This document shows positions 26,560-38,870 of a stretch of DNA of 64,000 bases, one piece after another. Under the pieces are notes generated by a model, which was given only the letters and a program-made list of their open reading frames with translations, was not told the origin of the DNA and did no database searches. Within the stretch, counting starts at the first letter, position 1. Each line of letters begins with the position of its first letter. The DNA is from Rhinopomastus cyanomelas (Eukaryota; Chordata; Aves; Bucerotiformes; Rhinopomastidae), in assembly GCA_013400115.1 (NCBI GenBank), contig VXBP01005607.1, forward strand, positions 233,839 through 297,838. The letters run 5' to 3'. A program made the translations under genes and the position numbers.

Positions 26560-27478
26560 CTGGTGACATGGATGGTGGCATGTTTTAGCAAGTTTGCAGA
26601 TGACACCTAGTTGAGTGGTGTGGTTGGCACACAGGAGGGAAAGGAGGCCATCCAGACAGACCTTGATAGGTTTGAAAAGTCAGCCCATGCAAACCATGTG
26701 AGGTTCAACAAGTCCAAGTGCAAGGTTCTATATCTAAGTCAGGGCAACCTGAGGCAAAAAATAGATGTTGTGTGGTAAATGGACTGAGAGCAGTCTGAGG
26801 AGAAGGACTTGGGTTTGTTGGTAGATGACAAGCTCCAGATGAGCCGACAACACATGAGTGCAGCCCAGAAGGCCAAACAATAACCTGGGCTGGATCAAAA
26901 GAAGCTTCCCCAGCAGGTGACACAAGGGAGGTGATGCTCCCCCTCTATTCTGCTCTTCTGAAACCTCAGTTGGAGCACTGTGTCCAGTTCTGGAGTCCTC
27001 AATGTAAGAAGGACTAATACTGAACTGTTGAAGCATGCTCAGAGGATGGGCCATAAGGATAGAGGGCTGGAGCCCCTCTCCTCTAAAACCAGACTGAGGT
27101 AACCTAGGGCTGTTCAGCCTGGAGAAGAGAAGGCTCCAAGAGGATCTTATAGCAGCCTTCCAGTACCTGAAGGAGGCTACAAAAAAGCTGAAGAGGGACT
27201 TTTTATGAGGGACTCTAATGACTGGACAAGGCAAATGGTTTCAAGCTAAAAGGGGCTAGATTTAGATTGGATATTCGTCAGAAATTCCTCACTATAAGGA
27301 TGTTGAGGCACTGCAACATGTTGACCAGGGAGGTTGTGGATGCCCCCTCCCTGAAAGTGTTCAAGATCAGGTTGATTTGGGCTCTGGACAGCCTGGTCTA
27401 GTGAGAGGTATCCTATGGCAGGGAGGTTGGAACTAGATGATCTCTGAGGTCCCTTCCAACCTAAGTCATTTTGTGATT
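26560..27478 (+). mobile_element. Long, older CR1 copy (~0.9 kb) with degenerate ORF2
   Basis: Begins near the reverse-transcriptase active-site region (TTTGCAGATGACACC, an F-A-D-D type motif) and runs through GGAGCACTGTGTCCAGTTCTGG to a 3' end of GTCCCTTCCAACCTAAG. Stops and frameshifts are frequent, and it is more diverged than the short copies. Confidence 0.93.
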
Positions 27479-28728
27479 TCCCCTAAAGGGTTAACAGAAC
27501 TCAAACTTGAAACCAAGAGGCTGTATTCTGCTCTCACCCAGCCCCCTACCTACAACATACTTTCCTAACCTGACTTGGCTGGAAAAGCCAATTAATTGTT
27601 CCAGCATATGCCAAGACTTTTATTCCTTTAAAACCTCAGATAGTTTTTAAGACAGCCTGCCATTCCAAACCCAGGTAACACCACAAATGTGGAAAGAATG
27701 AGGGAACATGAATTATCATTAGTATTTTAAATGAATCTGTAATGAAACAGACACCTTAAGCCTACTGTACTTCCAGAATATCTTATTTAAAAAGAAAAAA
27801 CACAATACCTAGATGTCTCTGTTGCTGCAGCAAGTACACAGAAGCAGTTAGCAGATTCCATCCAAATACGTGGAACCAGGCTTTCTGTCTTTGTTAGGAA
27901 CTGAGAGTACAGGCACATCAGCAAGGTTAGGTGCTGAAAACAGCAAACAACAAATCCCTGAACTTAGGAGACACCAAATAATAAATCTTCTATGTTTGGA
28001 AATATCCTTCATCCTGGACTAAAGAAAAGAATTCTCTTATTAGCCGCATGAAGATGCCAGCCACATCATGCCCGAGACGCCAGCTCTACACAGTACGTTG
28101 AACCTTTGGAGTTTCAAAGACCCTAACTCAGTAGTGTTAGACACTGCAGACACGAGGACTCAGCTCTCAACTTGCACTCAATTCCCACTAAAATGGATGG
28201 ACTTAAGCAGATGCTTAAATGTTTTGAGCTAAATTGGAGCTTTCTAGATTTGCTCCATTAAGGTGCTTCTAATGATTTTCTTTCCCGCGACTGCAGTGAA
28301 CATGTCACCAAAGTTTTGATTATACATCTTGTGACGTCTGCTGTTCCTGTAAGCTTCTGCTTCCAGAGTTCAAAGCTGAAAAGAGCAGGTTTCAATATGT
28401 ACTAGAGTTTTACCCTTCAGCAGTTTTACATGTTAATTCCAACAAACAACAAAACTAGCCAATAACATTTAAAATACGCTGCCTTTAAAACATTCAGAAT
28501 CTGGGATGTTTAACCTATCAATTCATTAACATCTGGAATTAAGAAAAAATAAGCAAGACTGTGAAGGCTTTCAAGTGCCTCAGTGAGATCTCACGACCTA
28601 TGGTTCAATAAACTGTTGGTATTTGCTGCCATAATTAATTATATTCATGCTCCCCTTCTCTGTCTTGTTAATAAAGCAGAAGAAAAAATACAACAAATGA
28701 GGTTTATTTTTTGTTTATCCAATCAGTA

Positions 28729-28868
28729 ATCACAGAATCACAGAACTATAGAGTTGGAAGGGACCTTCAAAGGTCATCCAGTCCAATCTCTCTCCATCCA
28801 GCAGGGACATCAATCACTACATGAGATTGCCCAGAGCCCCATCAAGCCTGACCTTGATCTGCACGAAC
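28729..28868 (-). mobile_element. CR1 3' end of a different subfamily
   Basis: The core AGAGTTGGAAGGGACCTTC and CATCAAGCCTGACCTTGATC differ from the common copies here, which marks another CR1 subfamily. Confidence 0.88.
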
Positions 28869-31867
28869 TAAAGATGATCACAAAATGATGGGCACACAAA
28901 AAGTTGCCAAACTACATATCCACTCCCCACTTTGTTTTTCATCGTCGCTTTTCTTTCTAATTCAACAGCAAAGCAAAAACCAACCAAGTACTGTACTACT
29001 TGTGCAATGTGACTAAAGAACGGAGTCAGAAACCTGTTTTCTACATCCAGATCTATTATTTGGTCTAATAAAAGCTTCTGCATCTCTGTGTACTTGATTT
29101 CCACCACGATGTAAGAGAGCACTGGTGCTGTGTTGCCATGATTAGTAATGAAACCTTTTAGATATTAATATTCACATGGCAAGAACTGAATTATCATAAT
29201 AATACAATACTATGGAAGGAATTTATGATTAAAAAAAGAGAGTTCAAATTCTTCTGTAGTTCAGGAGGAAAGGAAAATGGCAACTCACATCACTTGTAGA
29301 CACCAAGGACTACAGAACCCAAGGAGCAATTTACACATATCCCACAAGAAACGGCCGTGCCACATGAAATGCCACTCTTAACCACACAGGATTGTACTTG
29401 ACTGACAACTGTATTTGGCCTGTCCTTCTCCATTTAAGCTCCATCTGCTGGACTTGTTGGCTTGAGGCCTCCCAACAGAACATCCAGTGTGTGCTATTGC
29501 ATCCAGTCCCCCCAGCATGTCTCACTGCCACTGCACATCATTGGGTCAGGGCTGGCGAGACAAGCGGGTAGGTGGGTGGGAGCGGATATGTGGCACGTGA
29601 GCACCAGGAGCAACCTGAAGAAGCATGGGCTTCATCACTTGATGCATCCAAGGAAGGGTTAAGGACCTACAAACTGAAATAAAAGGCAGCATTTTTCTTT
29701 CATTATATAGTCTGACCAAAAAGCTTCTGAAACCACAATTAAATAGTGTGTTCCCTTGCACTCCCCAACATACACACTCTCAAATAATTAATGGCCAAAC
29801 TGATTTAAATTAAATTCTGCAGAGAAATTCGTGCTTGGATGAAAATGGCACGTTTGAGCCTGAAGCAACAGAAAAACTGCCAAGTTATAAACTTCTCAAA
29901 GGGAAGGTTTATAATGGAAATGCCAACAGACCCTTAACTATAGAGGACCTGTTAGGTGCCAACATTATATATAATTTTAGGTTTTGTGGTCACTTACGAT
30001 AAATTAGACACAGTGCATGTGGAAACAGTAGGGTTCTGATTCAGTAAACAGCCAAGAGGGCATGTTTGAGTTTTTAGACAAGTATACCATAGATTTGATG
30101 CTGGCTCTGAACCAGTCTACAAGGGATGTTAGACCTTTAAGCAGTATGCAAGCCATATTATGAATTCTGCAGGGCTTGTAAAATAAAAGCTCCTTAACAA
30201 GCCTTGCTGCCTACTGTTTCCATCTTCTAGGAATCCTTTAACCCAGTTACCAAAAAAAATGCTCCATTCAAGGTTGGTATAATTGTCTACTAAATAAAAC
30301 ACACTAAGTAAGCACATACAGGCACATTTAGTGCTAAGAATTGCTAAGCAAGCTAACCCATGTGGAAGAAAGTGCCAGTGACTTAGGAGATTAGCCACCT
30401 TCTTTACTAGGTGTGCCAGCAACTGTACCACTAACAGAAGAGCCTTCCCATGGTCCTTTTTCTTCTAGCACAGGACTGATGCATTTAGGTGATCAGGTAT
30501 GCTCACTTAGGCCCTGGAAGGTATTGATTATTGAGTCATGGCCCACAAATTAGCACAGGGATGCTACTGCTGCTCTTTGCAGCAACTTCCATCTTGGTGA
30601 AGCCCTGAGAGGCAGCCAGGATTCAGGCTGAGGCTGCTAAGAGGATGCTCCATTTCAGGGAACTCTCTTGCTCGCCAAATTCACTCTGCTAAAAGACCTT
30701 CCCACTGCACCAGCATCACCCCTAACTCCTCACTAATATAAAGTCTGTGATTAATGGGAAAGCTATACACACTCCAGTTATATACCTGTAGTGATTGCCT
30801 ACCAGTGACTTTTATATTGATCTCTGAAAAGTCATGATTTTAAGCAAAACTAAGAAATCTAACACAGCTGAAACACAGGCCGGAGCTAAAAGTCCATGTG
30901 AGTTTCTGTGTACTCCCACTGACAAATGCACTGAGCCACAAGCCCCACATTCTGACCACACATTCTCAGAAAGCAAAAGGAAAAGCCATACAAAACCAAA
31001 GCAAGGGCAAAAACCATGTTGGCTCTGATGGCTAAACTGTAGAGTGACTAACTAGAATCTTACAGTTTGCAGCAACTCAGAGCAAACCAAGCAAATGGGT
31101 AGTAATTACATGTCAGATTATTAGTGCTGCAAATAAACTAAATTACACATAAAAAAAAATGTTGGTTTATCAACAGTTAAACAATGTTAAGGGATCCTAA
31201 TACTTTGTTATGTAGATTTATTTTAATACATGATAATAATACATGTGTTAAAACACGTGTGTATTTTAATACATGAAGGTTTTCATAAAGTCTTATGCAG
31301 TGCTTCCCCCTCCCCATTTACAGCAGGCAAATGTCATATCCTCCCAGAATACAGAACAACTAAAATACAACTGCTTACAGAACCAGGAACAGAAACTGAA
31401 GGGTCAGCATGAGGGTGAGATGTCCATGCACTACCCTGTTCCCATCAATCCACCCTTTAACTCTTCTTAGGCACAGATACACAGTAAAGCTGTCTAAGGT
31501 CTAGGAAATTCCACACGCTGCCCCGTGAAATTCCAGGAATGAGAAAGATAATTTTAAGAGCTGAAGTTGTAGGTCAAACACAGTGCAGCAGGTAATTTTG
31601 TTTTCACTTCAGGTTCTGCTATGTGCTATGAACTGTAGTGAAAAACCATTTCTTCAGCTCTGGAGCTGCCTGACTCTCCTCTGTCTGTCTCCTCTCGGCA
31701 TTTCGGTAGATTGAGGCGGTGAGCCAACAGCTAGTTGGATAAACTGAAAGGTCAATGTTTGCATAGTTTGCAGTTCACAGCTGAATTCTAAATGCTTATT
31801 AACAGTAAAAGGCAATACTGTTTCCCTTATGCTTTCATTTAATCATATAAATCATGGGGTTTTTTAA

Positions 31868-32168
31868 TTACAGAATTATTCAGGTTGGAAAAGGCTTTTG
31901 AGATCATCAAGTCCAACCATTAACCCTGTTCTACCAAGTTCACCACTGACTGTATCACTAAGCACCACATCTAAATGACCATAAAACGCATCCTGGGATG
32001 GTGACTCAACCACTTCCCTGGGCTGCCTGTTCCAATGTCTGACTACATTCAGAAAAAAAACAGTTCCTATGTCCAGCCTAAACCTCCTCTGGTGCAGCTT
32101 GAGGCTGTTCCCTCTTGTTCTGTCACTAATTACTTGGGAGAAGAGACCAGCACCAACCTCTCTTCAAT
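31868..32168 (-). mobile_element. Older CR1 subfamily copy (~300 bp)
   Basis: Starts ACAGAATTATTCAGGTTGG, then GAGATCATCAAGTCCAACC, GCTGCCTGTTCCAATGTCTG and GAGAAGAGACCAGCACCAAC. This type is distinct from the dominant copies. Confidence 0.92.
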
Positions 32169-33082
32169 AAGGAAGAATTAGGAAACGTTGATACTTCTAT
32201 GTGTGCTCTGTGGATCAGCCAGGAGCTAGGTCCTCCTAAGGACAACAGCTCAAGCTATTGAGCCCTTCACTGCAAGAGAACCCTCTACAACAGCCAGTTA
32301 CTCAGAATGGCTCTGGACTGTCAAATAATGTCGCATATAAATCCCATCCTTGTCCAACTCATCACCATGACTTTAAAAAGGAAACGTAAGCAACCTGGAA
32401 TACAAGCATCATCCAGATAGGGGTCAACAGAACAGATTTAATTTCTACTTATCCTGGATTCAGCCGTTTAGAGGATCAACAGACAATTGACTTTCAAAGG
32501 CCTGGACTACAAGACAAAGGCAGTTGTCCCTGCCTGCAAAGTTTTCCCCACCTGGGTTTGGTATTTTTAACTCCTTTAAAACTGTTTAAGTGTTTAATAG
32601 GTCTACTAAGGGTTCTGCAGCACAGCAGTTTGCACAAACATGTCCAAAGGATTTGATTCAGCAACTCTGGATGTTCTTGTTTCTTCTCATGTGCCTATTG
32701 TAAGACATGATATCCCTCTTGCTTAAAAAAAGGCAAAACCTGTGATTCTAAGTCTTCAGTGGCCAAATCCATTTCTTTGGACTTTTTATTTTAAACAATA
32801 GGAATTGTACCCACTGACTAAAAAAGGCTGTTTAAGGCAACACCTGAATGTCAAGTACAGCTGCTTTGCATTAAGACGTAGAATAAATTGCATTTTCCCC
32901 AGTGCCTGTAGCTGGTGGGGGGTCTCCTAACACTGAAGGCTGCTGTGCAGGCACAGTATAGTCCCAGTTGTACCATATGCTGCACCTTCCAGTTTGTACC
33001 TCCTGCTCTGGTGTGCATGATGCTGGGCTCTGTGATGATGTGTCTGCCATGCATGTTTTGCATAGCAGGGCATTAGGACGCA

Positions 33083-33180
33083 GGGACTTGGTCTAGGTGA
33101 TCCTGCTGGGGCAGGGGGATTGGACTAGATGATCCTTTGAGGTCCCTTCCAATCCCTAATGTTCTGTGAGTCTATGATTC
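33083..33180 (+). mobile_element. Short CR1 3'-end fragment
   Basis: GACTTGGTCTAGGTGATCC through AATGTTCTGTGAGTCTATG. Confidence 0.92.
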
Positions 33181-33605
33181 AGATACATGTCTCCATTCCA
33201 GAAACATTTCCAAACACTACCTGCAACTCTTTAACTTTAAAAGTCCTGTAGAATCACAATCAATATTTTAAAAATGATATTTTTATCCCCTGGGCCTTAT
33301 GACAGGCTAGAATTGGAATCTTTCTTAGCCTGTGTATCTCAGAACACTTGAAAGGATGAGCCAGATGCACTCTCATGAAAGTGAACACAAGCAAACAGCA
33401 GCTAATAGGAATGTGGTAGCTGTTCAGATACAGCTGCGTGTACTAGAATGATTTTTACTGAGAAGAGGAATGTTGGCTCTAATTCTGCAGTAATTCCTGA
33501 CTCTTTCTTGAAGAGTGCCACAGGGACTTTTAACTTCCATCTGGACAATTTTCCTTTAACTGTTTTTGAACACCATGTGAGAGAACACAACAGAAATACA
33601 GACAT

Positions 33606-33830
33606 CAGAGATGGAAAAGTCCTATTAGATCATGCAGTCATCTTTCTGCCAGTTAAAGATTTTTTCCCTACAGAACAGTTCCTAGCACTTCGCCCAGTAG
33701 AGTTTAAAGTGTGTTGAGATACTTGGCATTAATAATCTCCTTTGGAAAATTATTCCACAGTATATCAAGAATGCTGTTAGGAAGTTTTTCCTGGTAGATG
33801 CAGCATGCATTTTTCTTTCCTTATTCGTTT
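33606..33830 (-). mobile_element. Ancient CR1/L3-like remnant
   Basis: AGAGATGGAAAAGTCCTATTA, then ATTATTCCACAGTATATC and TGTTAGGAAGTTTTTCCTG follow the order of old amniote CR1/L3 elements read on the minus strand. It is much more diverged than the rest and overlaps open frames with no other support. Confidence 0.55.
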
Positions 33831-34102
33831 CCAGCCTGTTACTCTGGATCATTCATCTTTACACCTTTTAATAACTGGAGACAGGTAGGCTTTCCTATGC
33901 ACTGGTCACTAGTTGGCCAGACTGCACACTGTTTTATAGCCAAAATACACACTCTACTTTAATAAAAACAGTCATTTCACTCTTATTGTAGGGTAAATGA
34001 CTCCATCCCTGTGAACATTTTTTAGATGATAGTCTCAACAAACCTGTTTGCTCTTCCTTGCCTTCTGCTACTTGTTGCATTCACCATAAAATAAAAAAAA
34101 AA

Positions 34103-34298
34103 TCCAGAATCATAGAATCATTAGGGATTGGAAGGGACCTCAAAAGATCATCTAGTCCAATCCCCCTGCCACAGTAGGATCACCTAGACCAAGTCACACA
34201 GGAACATGTCCAGGAGGATTTTTAACATCTCCAGAGAAGGAGACTCCACAACCCGCCCTGGGCAGCCCCTTCCAGTGCTCTGTCACCCTCACTGTGAT
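34103..34298 (-). mobile_element. CR1 3'-end fragment
   Basis: Begins CAGAATCATAGAATCATTAG and ends at CTCTGTCACCCTCACTGTGA. Confidence 0.94.
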
Positions 34299-34360
34299 GG
34301 ACTCACAAGTCAGTAACTGTACTAACCACCTCTTCTGCAACATCATGATTTCTGCACAGG

Positions 34361-34384
34361 TTCTATGATTCTATGAATCTATGA
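34361..34384 (+). repeat. Isolated CR1-type terminal octamers
   Basis: TTCTATGATTCTATGAATC with one more partial unit. These are the tail repeats of a plus-oriented CR1 without a recognisable body, 60 bp from a minus-oriented copy. Confidence 0.6.
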
Positions 34385-36586
34385 TTAATTCTGCCCTTTT
34401 TGCTAGTAGTTATTTCCTGAGTGACTTTTGCCTCATTTAAAATTCAGAATAACTCAGTAACATTTCAACACCACCTTTTACATTTGGGTTGTTCACCATC
34501 ATTTCTACTACCATCCCTAGACTACAAACTTTGCAGAAAACGAGTATGATCAGATGTATTCAGCAAAAAAGACTGACAGAGAAATGAAGAAACACGTCAG
34601 GAAAACAAAGATTAGACAAGACATGGATTGACTGAGCAGTAGTGAGGTCAAATGCTGTGCATGGTAGCAGAAGCACAGAAGACATTGTGACCATCTGAGC
34701 ACACATATTTCAGCTTTAAAACTAAAGGATAAACACTTATCTCCAGAAGTAACAATGGAACAAATATTGCTGTGGCTTTAGATCCTCTCATTGCCAACAA
34801 GTACATCTGCCATTGAGGGGGGATAGGTCAGAATTATGAGCGCTAGATTCATCAACCTGCTTTGTCTTGACAATGTTTTAAGTCAGTTACTACAAACCAA
34901 CACAACTTAGTGCATCAACTTCTACCCAGCATTTCCCAACTGTAAGTAAATGCTCTAAGGGCAGTCATATGAAGAAGATGGCACTACTACTTTAGCATCA
35001 AGGCTCATCTGAAAAGATCAAAGGAAAGAATCTTTCAGGGATAAGGCTGCAAACAAGTCACTGCAATCTGGCACTAATCCTAGGGTTTAAGATACTTCCT
35101 TTGTGATATCAGGACAGGATTAAAATCACCACTATTTCTCCATAAGGTTTACAGACCAAGCAATTTTGAAAATGTCATGTAGTCAGTGAAATAACTTGTT
35201 CGCAGTGCAGATGAACATTAACATCCATCAGGCAACACCCAAATACCTAGAAACACAAGTGGATGTGTCTGCCAATAACAGCTAGTAAACACACCGATCT
35301 AAAGATGACAGTCTGGGCATGCTGCTTTCTCTTCCCACTCACCGAGTCCCACAAATGCCCTCCATCACACTCCTGCCAAGTCTATTGCACTGCACAGCAA
35401 TGGGATAATGATGCCTGCCAACTTCTAGAGAGCCAAGCATACTTCTTCATTTGGTGTTTTGTCTGAAGGCCAACAACGCAGTCAGGACATACAAAAATAC
35501 CCTAAAGACCTGATGTGCTGCATCTTGAATAGATGGGAAGAACAAACCATAACACTAAAGATTTTTCTGACATACTTCGCTGCGCTTCTAGCAACTGCCC
35601 ACTTTAAACATGATTTGTGTAGTGTTCCTTGGCATTAATAGACATAGGAGGCACTAGAAAGCTAAACCTCAGTTCTTCCTCCCTCCTTCAGAACTTCATT
35701 CAAACTGTAAACAACACTAAACACCAAATAATTTGGATTCAGATAAACCACTAACAGCAAAAAAGCCATTTGTCTTCAGACTAGTCAACTGCAGGACATC
35801 ACATAAGCCAGTCTCAGGATTACTATTTTCTCAAGGAACACAATCCTCAACACAGCTTGGAATCAAGCTTTTCTTTCTTTTTTTGTAATGACAGCACAGG
35901 CAGCCTTAGAACAAAACCTTATGGATAGAAAAAACCAAGTTAAATTTCTAAAAGGTAAATAATTCCCTCAGCTAAACAACATATTTGAGGGAAAGGGACT
36001 GAAGAGAACCACACGGAAGATGTTAGAATTGCCCATCTGACCAGTACAAGGTCACACTGTGCTTAGAAAAGGATCAGACAGATATAATTCACTCAAAATA
36101 CTCTCTATTTTCTGTCATTTTTATTCTCAGGTTGAAAAGTTATTTATCTTTATGAAACAAGGACTCGTGCTTTGTCTAGGCAGCAAGGAACTGGCCTTTC
36201 CTATTATATTCTTCACGATTGCCTGCCTGGATCTTCCTACATTAAAAGCTGGATGTAAATTTTGGCCCCTAGTGTGTAGCCAAATCTTGCCTTAGTTTTC
36301 AGGTGGAAATTAAAACTATGAATAGTTTCTGCTCCTCACTCACACTCACGTACCACTGTACAGTATCACCTGAAAGCTCACTTTCTCCAGGTCTAACACA
36401 AAAGCATACTCCTAAACACTAAACATTTTCTAAAATATTTCTTCATTGTAATGGAACAAAGAAGAGAATACTGTACACACAGCAACAAAAAGCAGTTTGT
36501 ACCAAGAAGGGTGCAAACTGGTGGCTGAGAGTGCAAACAAAGAGACAACACGTCCAATATGAGGTGAACTGTTAATGAAGACTTAC

Positions 36587-36708
36587 CGCCAGACACCGGG
36601 GCATCCATGAAAACAGCTCCCATTTTTTCAACTTCTTTGGCTAATTCTTTTGAAACTGCAGGGTCTATAGTACTGGAATCTATTAGCAATGAGCCTTTCT
36701 TCACTTTC
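36587..36708 (-). CDS. HIBADH: HIBADH coding exon 4 (substrate-binding motifs)
   Basis: The exon contributes one base to K118, 40 codons (119-158) and one base of the next glycine. It encodes KVKKGSLLIDSSTIDPAVSK and ends with AVFMDAPVSG. DSSTIDP (residues 128-134) and DAPVSG(G) (153-159) are conserved family motifs around the substrate pocket. The acceptor is ATCTATTTTAG and the donor GGCG|GTAAGT. The open frame continues about 90 codons into the intron after the donor, so an unspliced reading would be misleading. The catalytic lysine and the helical C-terminal domain lie in later exons, which are not in this window. Confidence 0.97.
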
Positions 36709-36911
36709 CTAAAATAGATATTAATTATCATTATCTAGTGTTTGTTGCACAAGACTTCAGCAAGTACTACCAGGGTGCTGCCTCAGCGTGCCAAGTGCGC
36801 AGACGCTTTTGGTACACCGGTAAACACTAAGTGTTAAACTCTGCTGAGCAAGAACACAGGCACAGCCCACAAAAATGGGTGTTCCTCCTAAACACTGTTA
36901 TAAGAAAAACC

Positions 36912-37022
36912 CAGAATCACTGAATCACAGAACAAGGGACTGGAAAGGACCTCGAAAGGTCATCTAGTCCAATCCCCCTGCTACAGCAGGCTCACCCAAA
37001 CGGGGTGCACCAGGAAAACCTG
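36912..37022 (-). mobile_element. CR1 3'-end fragment
   Basis: CAGAATCACTGAATCACAG, GGACTGGAAAGGACCTCG, then CAGGCTCACC. Lies in HIBADH intron 3, same sense as the gene. Confidence 0.9.
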
Positions 37023-37276
37023 CCATCATGCAAGCTTGTCATCATCATACACATCACCTATGATGAATTCTAAGCAACTGAACTAAAGGTTGGTACAGCT
37101 ACAATGCCATATATACAAAATTTCACATATAACAGTACAGTTTTCTTTCTTATAAGAACAGCTGGATTGCATTATTTTTATCATTTTAATAATTTCAATG
37201 AATCAAATCACCTCAGTTATTGGAAATAGTCTGTCATACAAGCTCCACTGCAGCTGCAGACTCAAAAAGTGCCACA

Positions 37277-37370
37277 AACTTGGTCTAGATGATCCTGCTG
37301 ATGCAGGGGGATTGGACTGGATGATCTTTTGAGGTCCCTTCCAATCCTAATGAGTCTATGATTCTATGAA
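37277..37370 (+). mobile_element. Short CR1 3'-end fragment
   Basis: AACTTGGTCTAGATGATCC through TGAGTCTATGATTCTATGA, antisense to HIBADH. Confidence 0.92.
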
Positions 37371-38760
37371 ATATAGAACTTGTCTTTTGTCACAGATGGA
37401 ATCAGCTGCTGCAGTTAGTTTGAACCAAGCAAACAAACATCCTTTCCCCTTGCATTCAGAACAAGGAGCAGTGCCACAGGCTCCTTAGTAACACAGCAGG
37501 ATGACCAAGTTTTAACCCTTAAACACTACAAAGCATCAATGTTTACTTCAGTAAAGCTTAAAAAGCTTCAGAAAAATTATCAAAGTCAAACCAATCACCA
37601 AGGATCAACCTCTAGAGTCAAGTTATACTTCTTTCTCTTGAACACAGAGGCTGAGAAAGTGCAGCAGCACAGGACTACATCCTCTGTTCTCCACAGCATT
37701 TTCCACATGTAGGTACTCAGAAGATTAACTGGCTGTATTATATCACTAAGTCATCCTGGATACAACTCTCTTGCAGCTGTTTGCCCAGCTTTGTAGGACT
37801 GATCCAATTACCCTTCTTCCCTGAAGGGTCTAAGTGCTGGATGCTTAGATCTGCTCAGTCCTACTTAGTGAGGAATTAAACTATAGACAGTCATGGAAGG
37901 AAGCAACTGTGATTTCCTTTATTACAAGAAGAATAGTAATCCTTCTGCTCAATTTTCTTATCACTGCACCTTAATATTTCCTCTAATCAATACCTAAAAC
38001 AGATACAGCCAATTTCAGACAATCTGCTGTACTTTTGTCTTGTCTTTGTTTCTTCCTTTCCACTATTAACCTGGATAGCACTAAAATCCTACATGATCCT
38101 CAGAGTTACTGAGGAGCCTTAGTCAGCCTGCCAGAAGTAGTGCACACGTAGCCAGAAGACCCTTGCAAATGTAGTCACAAGAGCCTACATACTATTTAAT
38201 TCCCAGTTTGGCAAGTCCAGAAATGCTGGTATGAGAACTGTGTTCTAGGCTTAGAGGAAATCATTCTGCACAAAATGCAACCCTACTGTTTCATGTCAGG
38301 CAAACAGTAGACATTGTTTTTGTGCAATGAACAGACAATAAGAGTAGAAGTCAATAAAGCCTTTTAAGCTGTTCTATGTTAATGCACTTTAATACCACAA
38401 GACACAAGGATTGAGGAGGTAAAGACTATTGGAGGAAGTAACTGTTGGCAGCAAATATTCTAGTCGTACTTGACCGTAGTACAACACAGTAAAAGAAATA
38501 CGTAACTGAGAAGCTAGATTACAGGAAGTTGCCTCCAATTAGTATCCCACTGAAAATAAAATTAAGAACTCAGCCAAAAGCCATTCAAAAGCAAGCAAGG
38601 TTTAAGAGGAATCATGCAATTAGAAATACCAATAGTGAAGAAACACTTAGTGAAGTGCTATGAAGGCACAGCTAGAGTTACAGCAACAACCATCAATCGA
38701 CAACGTAATACAGCCTCGAGGAGGAGTGGGAATTCTTCAAACTACAAAAAAAATTCTTAC

Positions 38761-38870
38761 TTTAGAATCCCATTTGCTCCTGTGTAAACTTCTCTTGCGT
38801 TGGGACTAGAAGGCAGCATGGTAATAATTCTGTCTGCTCTTTCTGCTACCTCTGCTGGGGAATCTGTAAT
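38761..38870 (-). CDS. HIBADH: HIBADH coding exon 3
   Basis: This short exon is 36 codons plus two bases (residues 82-117 and part of 118). I found it by translating the minus strand upstream of a GTAAG donor. It reads ITDSPAEVAERAD, then RIITMLPSS, then TGANGIL, matching the Rossmann-fold middle of HIBADH (human, from memory, has SPADVAEKADRIITMLPTS and SGANGILKK). The acceptor is a T-rich tract ending TTTAAAAG and keeps phase 0 with exon 2. The last two bases, AA, join G from exon 4 to give the second lysine of the KKVKK stretch. Confidence 0.95.

Larger units (their letters stand above)
1..36586 (-). other. HIBADH: HIBADH intron 4 (5' part), large and without visible exons
   Basis: Everything left of exon 4 is treated as intron 4. 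I looked on the minus strand for the next conserved pieces of HIBADH (the NLTFMVGG-like stretch, the GRCWSS stretch and the C-terminal REEE tail) and did not find them, so the intron is at least 36.6 kb long. It contains about twenty CR1 fragments, AT-rich unique DNA, a small CpG cluster, and several CR1-free blocks that could be regulatory. No open frame inside it looks like a real gene: those over 100 codons are CR1 remnants or unconserved in appearance. Confidence 0.75.
36709..38760 (-). other. HIBADH: HIBADH intron 3
   Basis: GT-AG intron of 2,052 bp between exons 3 and 4. It contains two CR1 3'-end fragments in opposite orientations (36912-37022 and 37277-37370). The rest is unremarkable AT-rich sequence. 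Confidence 0.93.

Noticed and set aside
31220..31277. Repeated TTTTAATACATG with near-palindromic ACATGTGTTAAAACACGTGT
   Set aside because: AT-rich low-complexity sequence of a kind common in introns; no further copies or function evident.
36393..36731. 112-codon frame containing HIBADH exon 4
   Set aside because: Only 36587-36708 is coding. The remaining residues are intron sequence on both sides of good splice sites.
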